Assembly: GCA_965153455.1 (NCBI GenBank)
Contig: OZ234494.1
Location: forward strand, 11,966,001 to 12,030,000
Origin: Sphagnum compactum
Lineage: Eukaryota > Bryophyta > Sphagnopsida > Sphagnales
Length of the DNA stretch: 64,000 bases
Direction: 5' to 3'
The notes below the pieces were generated by a model. It was not told the origin of the DNA. It saw only the letters and a list, made by a program, of their open reading frames with translations, and made no database searches. The position numbers were made by a program, and so were the translations under genes. Every line of letters begins with the position of its first letter. The stretch's first letter is position 1. This document shows, piece by piece, positions 60,540-64,000 of this stretch.

Positions 60540-61180
60540 TAGCATTTGGAAAAGATTACTTAAATTCTCAGACAAAACTACCACCGGTAGTGTCTGTACC
60601 ACTTGTGTGGGACATGGAGGACATGTATGGCCCCTTTAAAGGGCCTCGTCAATTTTTGGGGGCAGTCGGCACCATCAAATTGGATGACTTCATTTGGGAG
60701 TTCGATACCTGGTGTGATATGCAGTAGCTGCAGAATCCGCAACAATTTACACATTTCTTGGCATGGAAAGGTTTATTCCAGCATTTGGAGGGATCACCCA
60801 CGGATGACTATCACGAATTTTGTGATGCCCATGAAGCTGATATTGAAGAATGGCACCAGTACTAGTCGCCAAATTTCTTTTCCATCACCAAAGGTTGGCT
60901 GGCTATGCCAACACCTACCCCATTGATCACTATCACAGGGGTTGGTGTAGGTCTTTTTACATTTGGGGGCAAAGGCAACGATCCAATTGTTAAAGCACGG
61001 GTTCTTCTTGCTTTTAACCTTGTCACCGAATTCTTTGAGGAGCTTCACATTAATTACTAAGGTGTGAAGATTGAAAAATTTCATAGATTGTAAAAGTTTC
61101 AGCACCAACCCCATGAAAGTTTGCAGGAAGCGTACACGCAAATGTGAAGGTTGATAAATGTGACCAAGGGGGTCACTGAC
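60540..61180 (+). pseudogene. LTR-retrotransposon Gag remnant
   Basis: One frame reads VPLVWDMEDMYGPFKGPRQF, ..DDFIWEFDTW, FLAWKGLFQHLEGSPTDDY, then ARVLLAFNLVTEFFEELHIN, HESLQEAYTQM and LINVTKGVTDA, interrupted by stops (for example TAG after DTWCDMQ and TAG after WHQY). The LEG...DDYHEF / ESLQEAYTQMxRLI arrangement is that of the capsid region of plant Ty3/gypsy-type gag. Gag packages the element RNA in cytoplasmic particles. No protease or reverse transcriptase was seen inside the window. The frame is lost after about 61180. Confidence 0.6.
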
Positions 61181-61488
61181 GCGCTCCCAAATCCCTATTT
61201 AGTCCCAAGATGGGGCTAACTTGTTCAAGTTGCGGAAAAGGAAGGGACTCGGGACACGCTCCCAACCTTCAGCACTAAAAGAGGTAGAGGGGCATGTTGA
61301 AGCCTCGGGATGGGACTAGGAAGAGTGACAAGCTTATTCACTTACTCGAAGGTGCATCAAAACTAACCAACAAGTTGGTTAGTTCAATTTCTGGATCAAC
61401 CTTGGTGCTCGGACAAGCCACTGGCAACTCTGGATTCACAAGACTCACCACGGCCCGGACTCGGGGGAAGCCACCACCTTCCCCCATA

Positions 61489-62144
61489 CAGTAAACTCTC
61501 TCTAAACTGATACTGTGTAAAGTAATATTCTCTCTAAACTAATATGCGGGCACAGGCCCGTGGCGGGCCTCATACTTAATCTAATAATTTTCCATAAACT
61601 GATATTCAATATTTTTTTCCGGTCCCATAACATTTTATAAACTAATACATCATACATATGGCACCAAAAAAGCGATGAAATCAGAGGAAACACCTTCGAA
61701 AGTATAGAGCTACGCGGACCTTGTCCGTCATAGTGGTATGAAAAGTTCCTTTCTGCGGCATTGTTCTGCTCCTACTTTTGGGGAAAGGGTTTGAACAAGA
61801 CTGACCAGCTGACTGCCCACATCCCCTTTTATAGAGCGAAGGAGGGTATTCTGAGAGTACCCAGAGTGCAGCTTTCCACAACTTCACTTTCTGCCAAGAT
61901 TTCTATCACTCATGTCATATGATCTTCTACGTGTTTCTTTGATCCTCCACCAAGCTCCACAAGGTTCCGTTACCTTCCCCAATGATCCATGACCTTCTAC
62001 TAACCTCCATGACCTTCCATGCTGCTCTGGCAGGTTCCGGAATGATTTTTGTTACCCCCCATATAATTTGTGTAAACTAATATCCTCCATAAACTAATAT
62101 CTTCCGATCGGTCCCAAGGATATTAGTTTAGAGAGAGTTAACTG
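61489..62144. mobile_element. Non-autonomous pogo/Lemi-like DNA transposon (656 bp)
   Basis: The left end CAGTAAACTCTCTCTAAACT and the reversed right end CAGTTAACTCTCTCTAAACT are inverted repeats of at least 20 bp with one mismatch. The element is flanked by TA at 61487-61488 and 62145-62146, the target duplication of Tc1/mariner elements. CAGT ends with AAACTCTCT...AAACTAATA, subterminal copies of ATAAACTAATA (near 61596, 61632, 62074, 62090) and a GGTCCCAAGGA block before the right end are as in plant pogo-type (Lemi) elements. There is no transposase frame. It is inserted in the degraded retrotransposon. Confidence 0.88.
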
Positions 62145-62146
62145 TA

Positions 62147-62690
62147 TAGTATTCTCTGCGTTCGCCTGCGGCACCCGCATCCAAATGGCTTTTCGTCCTG
62201 GGACTCCCAAGGAGGAGTCGTGAAACTATCCTGGTTTGGACTCCTGGGACTTTGGAAGCTCATAGCTCCCAGCTCCGACTTCCGATTGAGATGAGGTCTA
62301 AAGCAATCTTGTAACTCTCCTCGCGAGCTTTTCAACGGTGTGTCGCACTCCACCTGCACGCACCGGGGTCGGGTCGATTCCCGACTTTTAGTGGTCGGGC
62401 AGTTTGACTCCCGGCCCTTCTTTTGACCATAACTTGTGCTGTAGATCTTCAAATGGCCTATGTGAGCCCATTTTCGACATCTACACTTCAAGACCTTTCC
62501 ACCGGTATAAAGAACTTTTCAATGCAAGGTGTTTTGACCCCTATAATCAAGCTCTAAGTTTTCGGGAGTCCCCGAGGACTCCAAGTCCCCACTTTCGGGA
62601 GTGTGAGTCTCATCCTCACACTTGCCTCAAAGTGGGGTTGCGACAGTCACAGAGGCCCAAGTTATCCAATTTTGGTATGGGATCCTAAAA
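62147..62690. other. GC-rich block of unknown origin
   Basis: A sharply bounded GC-rich stretch with short self-complementary phrases (GGGTCGGGTCGATTCCCGAC, CGGGAGTCCCCGAGGACTCC, GTGTGAGTCTCATCCTCACAC). It joins 61280-61486 if the pogo-like element is removed. It may be an LTR or another insertion in the gag region. No protein was recognised. Confidence 0.35.
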
Positions 62691-62929
62691 AAAGATTTGA
62701 GATGAGAGGTGTAAGACATAATTTTCACCTAGCTTACCTAACCCACGTTGGCACTGATTTTGTAGGTATTTAAATGCATTAAACTCAACATGGTGAAGGA
62801 GAAGGTTGTTACCCTAGGGTTTAGTAGGGAAACCCTAAAACCTTCTCCTACTTCATTGACTCAACAATCACGTGGTTAGGCATCGAGGACTGCACCACAA
62901 AAAGGCAAGGGGCCCAAACAGGAACCCCG

Positions 62930-63330
62930 TGGGGGTTCCCCATCCTACACTACTAAACATGGGGGAGAGGATAAGTGTTGGAGGTGTGGTGGGCCACGTC
63001 GGAAAAAGGATTATCCCATTCCTCCTTAGGTGACCACCTCTAACCCTAATCCCAACCAACTTTGTTCCCATTGCAAGGTGGATGTAAACCATTGCTTCAT
63101 GTTTCATCCAAAGTTATGGCAAGGTCAGTTCTAGACATAAAATGTGAGGAAGTCTTTAGGTTTTAGCAGGGGCTAGAAAACGAATGGTGTGGCCAATAAA
63201 AGGCCGGCTACCAAATTAGTTCCAAACCAACCCAATGCCATGGAGGCACAGTTTGCACGTTTAGAGGCGTTGGTGACGAGTATGGCATCCAGCATGGCAA
63301 CATAGGTGAACTCATAGCACCTATGCCAAG
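62930..63330 (+). pseudogene. Gag nucleocapsid remnant with decayed zinc knuckle
   Basis: The frame reads DKCWRCGGPRRKKDYPIPP at 62964-63027, stop, then NQLCSHCKVDVNHCFMFHPK at 63055 onward. The first is a CCHC knuckle (C-x2-C-x4-H-x4-C) in which the His is Arg and the last Cys is Tyr. The second pair resembles the CxxCxxxxHxxxxCxxxHP block that follows the knuckle in many plant Ty3/gypsy Gag proteins. Further down, PNQPNAMEAQFARLEALVTS is readable. Stops at both sides show inactivity. Confidence 0.6.
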
Positions 63331-63577
63331 TGATTATTCAGCTTAGGGTTTCGACCCTGGATTTTTTTGTGGGGTTGGATTTTCAAGGCCATTAAGTCCA
63401 GATGAGATCAAATCAGGTATTCCCGACGGTCATGTTTTAAGGGTAGCCAATGACAAAACCCTAGTCATGGTTTTGACAACCGCACCAATTATTAGGGGAA
63501 ATGTTAAAGTGCAGGAACCACAAGGTGTTGATGAGAGATTAAATCCTTAGCGTGGGGAGGCTCAACATTAAATTCGT

Positions 63578-64000
63578 ATGCCACAATCCTTCATGTTGAT
63601 CGACACAGTCCACACTTCAATGGACACATCCAACCCCATGAGGGCATCGATTACAACCATTAGATTGTCTGGTTCCACTTCAACAACTTGGGCACCCAAT
63701 AGTGTGTGGGGGGCAACTAGGTTGGTGTGCCAAACACCATTGTTTCCCACTACGATGCTTGATTATCGACCAACTACAATATTTCTTATGGCAGCCACAA
63801 TATGTGATAGCATGGATACACCAGGGATGGTGGCTACACCTATCAAGGATTCCTCGGAAAGCTTATTCTGTCAACCACCAATTGGCCAAATATTTGTTGG
63901 CGACATACCTGTCGACCATTTATTTGTTGACCTACATGTGAGTGCATTTGTTGATGGATTACATGTTGGCCAGCCACCTGTTATGGTGGTGCCATCTTGG
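63578..64000 (+). CDS. Open frame running off the window, probably retrotransposon polyprotein part
   Basis: From an ATG at 63578 the frame stays open for 141 codons to the window edge. The product begins MPQSFMLIDTVHTSMDTSNP and contains Thr/Ser-rich sequence followed by QPPIGQIFVGDIPVDHLFVD. It lies in the same orientation as the gag remnant, so it is probably the linker or protease-side part of the same element. I recognise no catalytic motif (no DTG). An open stretch of this length is unusual beside the stop-ridden gag. Confidence 0.35.
   Translation, partial: MPQSFMLIDTVHTSMDTSNPMRASITTIRLSGSTSTTWAPNSVWGATRLVCQTPLFPTTMLDYRPTTIFLMAATICDSMDTPGMVATPIKDSSESLFCQPPIGQIFVGDIPVDHLFVDLHVSAFVDGLHVGQPPVMVVPSW

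Overview
This window is nuclear DNA of a land plant. Evidence: a CONSTANS-like B-box/CCT gene, a plant BRO1-domain gene with 11 exons, a RABC-type Rab GTPase, short GT-AG introns, GA-rich leaders and many decayed plant-type transposable elements. AT-rich intergenic DNA full of minisatellites and palindromic arrays, together with the retroelement types, makes me suspect a seed-free plant or gymnosperm rather than an angiosperm; that is an impression, not a demonstration. Only three intact-looking genes occupy the 64 kb.

Layout. 1-6 kb: the 3' two-thirds of a DNA ligase 1 gene on the + strand, introns kept, but broken by two frameshifts and two stops, so a pseudogene. 6-13 kb: AT-rich DNA with a fold-back element packed with TTCCTTAAGGAA-like palindromes (8.7-9.65 kb) and the zinc-binding tail of a reverse transcriptase (12.4-12.8 kb, - strand). 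13.98-14.63 kb: intronless RABC/Rab18 GTPase with a tandem repeat in its leader. 16.65-18.75 kb: decayed non-LTR retrotransposon (- strand) whose C-terminus looks like a restriction-like endonuclease. 20-24 kb: degenerate repeats and an unrecognised coding-like remnant. 24.9-30.0 kb and 54.07-58.24 kb: two copies, in opposite orientation, of a repeat whose outer part is an array of short perfect hairpins; this is the most unusual structure in the window. 32-35.3 kb: several minisatellites. 35.3-41.1 kb: CONSTANS-like gene (five coding exons, + strand) with a six-unit ~238-bp tandem repeat in intron 1 and a duplicated upstream region interrupted by a 261-bp element. 42.7-47.4 kb: BRO1-domain gene (- strand), convergent with the CONSTANS-like gene; all 11 exons join in phase to give 505 aa. 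48-50.4 kb: three different minisatellites. 51.5-53.9 kb: decayed hAT-type transposase (- strand). 60.5-64 kb: decayed LTR-retrotransposon gag region, interrupted by a 656-bp pogo/Lemi-like non-autonomous DNA element with TA target duplication, followed by an open frame that leaves the window.

The three genes have unrelated roles (membrane traffic, light or flowering-type transcriptional control, endosomal BRO1-type function) and there is no sign that they act together. The novelty lies in the non-coding part: hairpin arrays, the large inverted duplication, and an undescribed dispersed ~260-bp element whose ends are revealed by an insertion into one copy of a local duplication.
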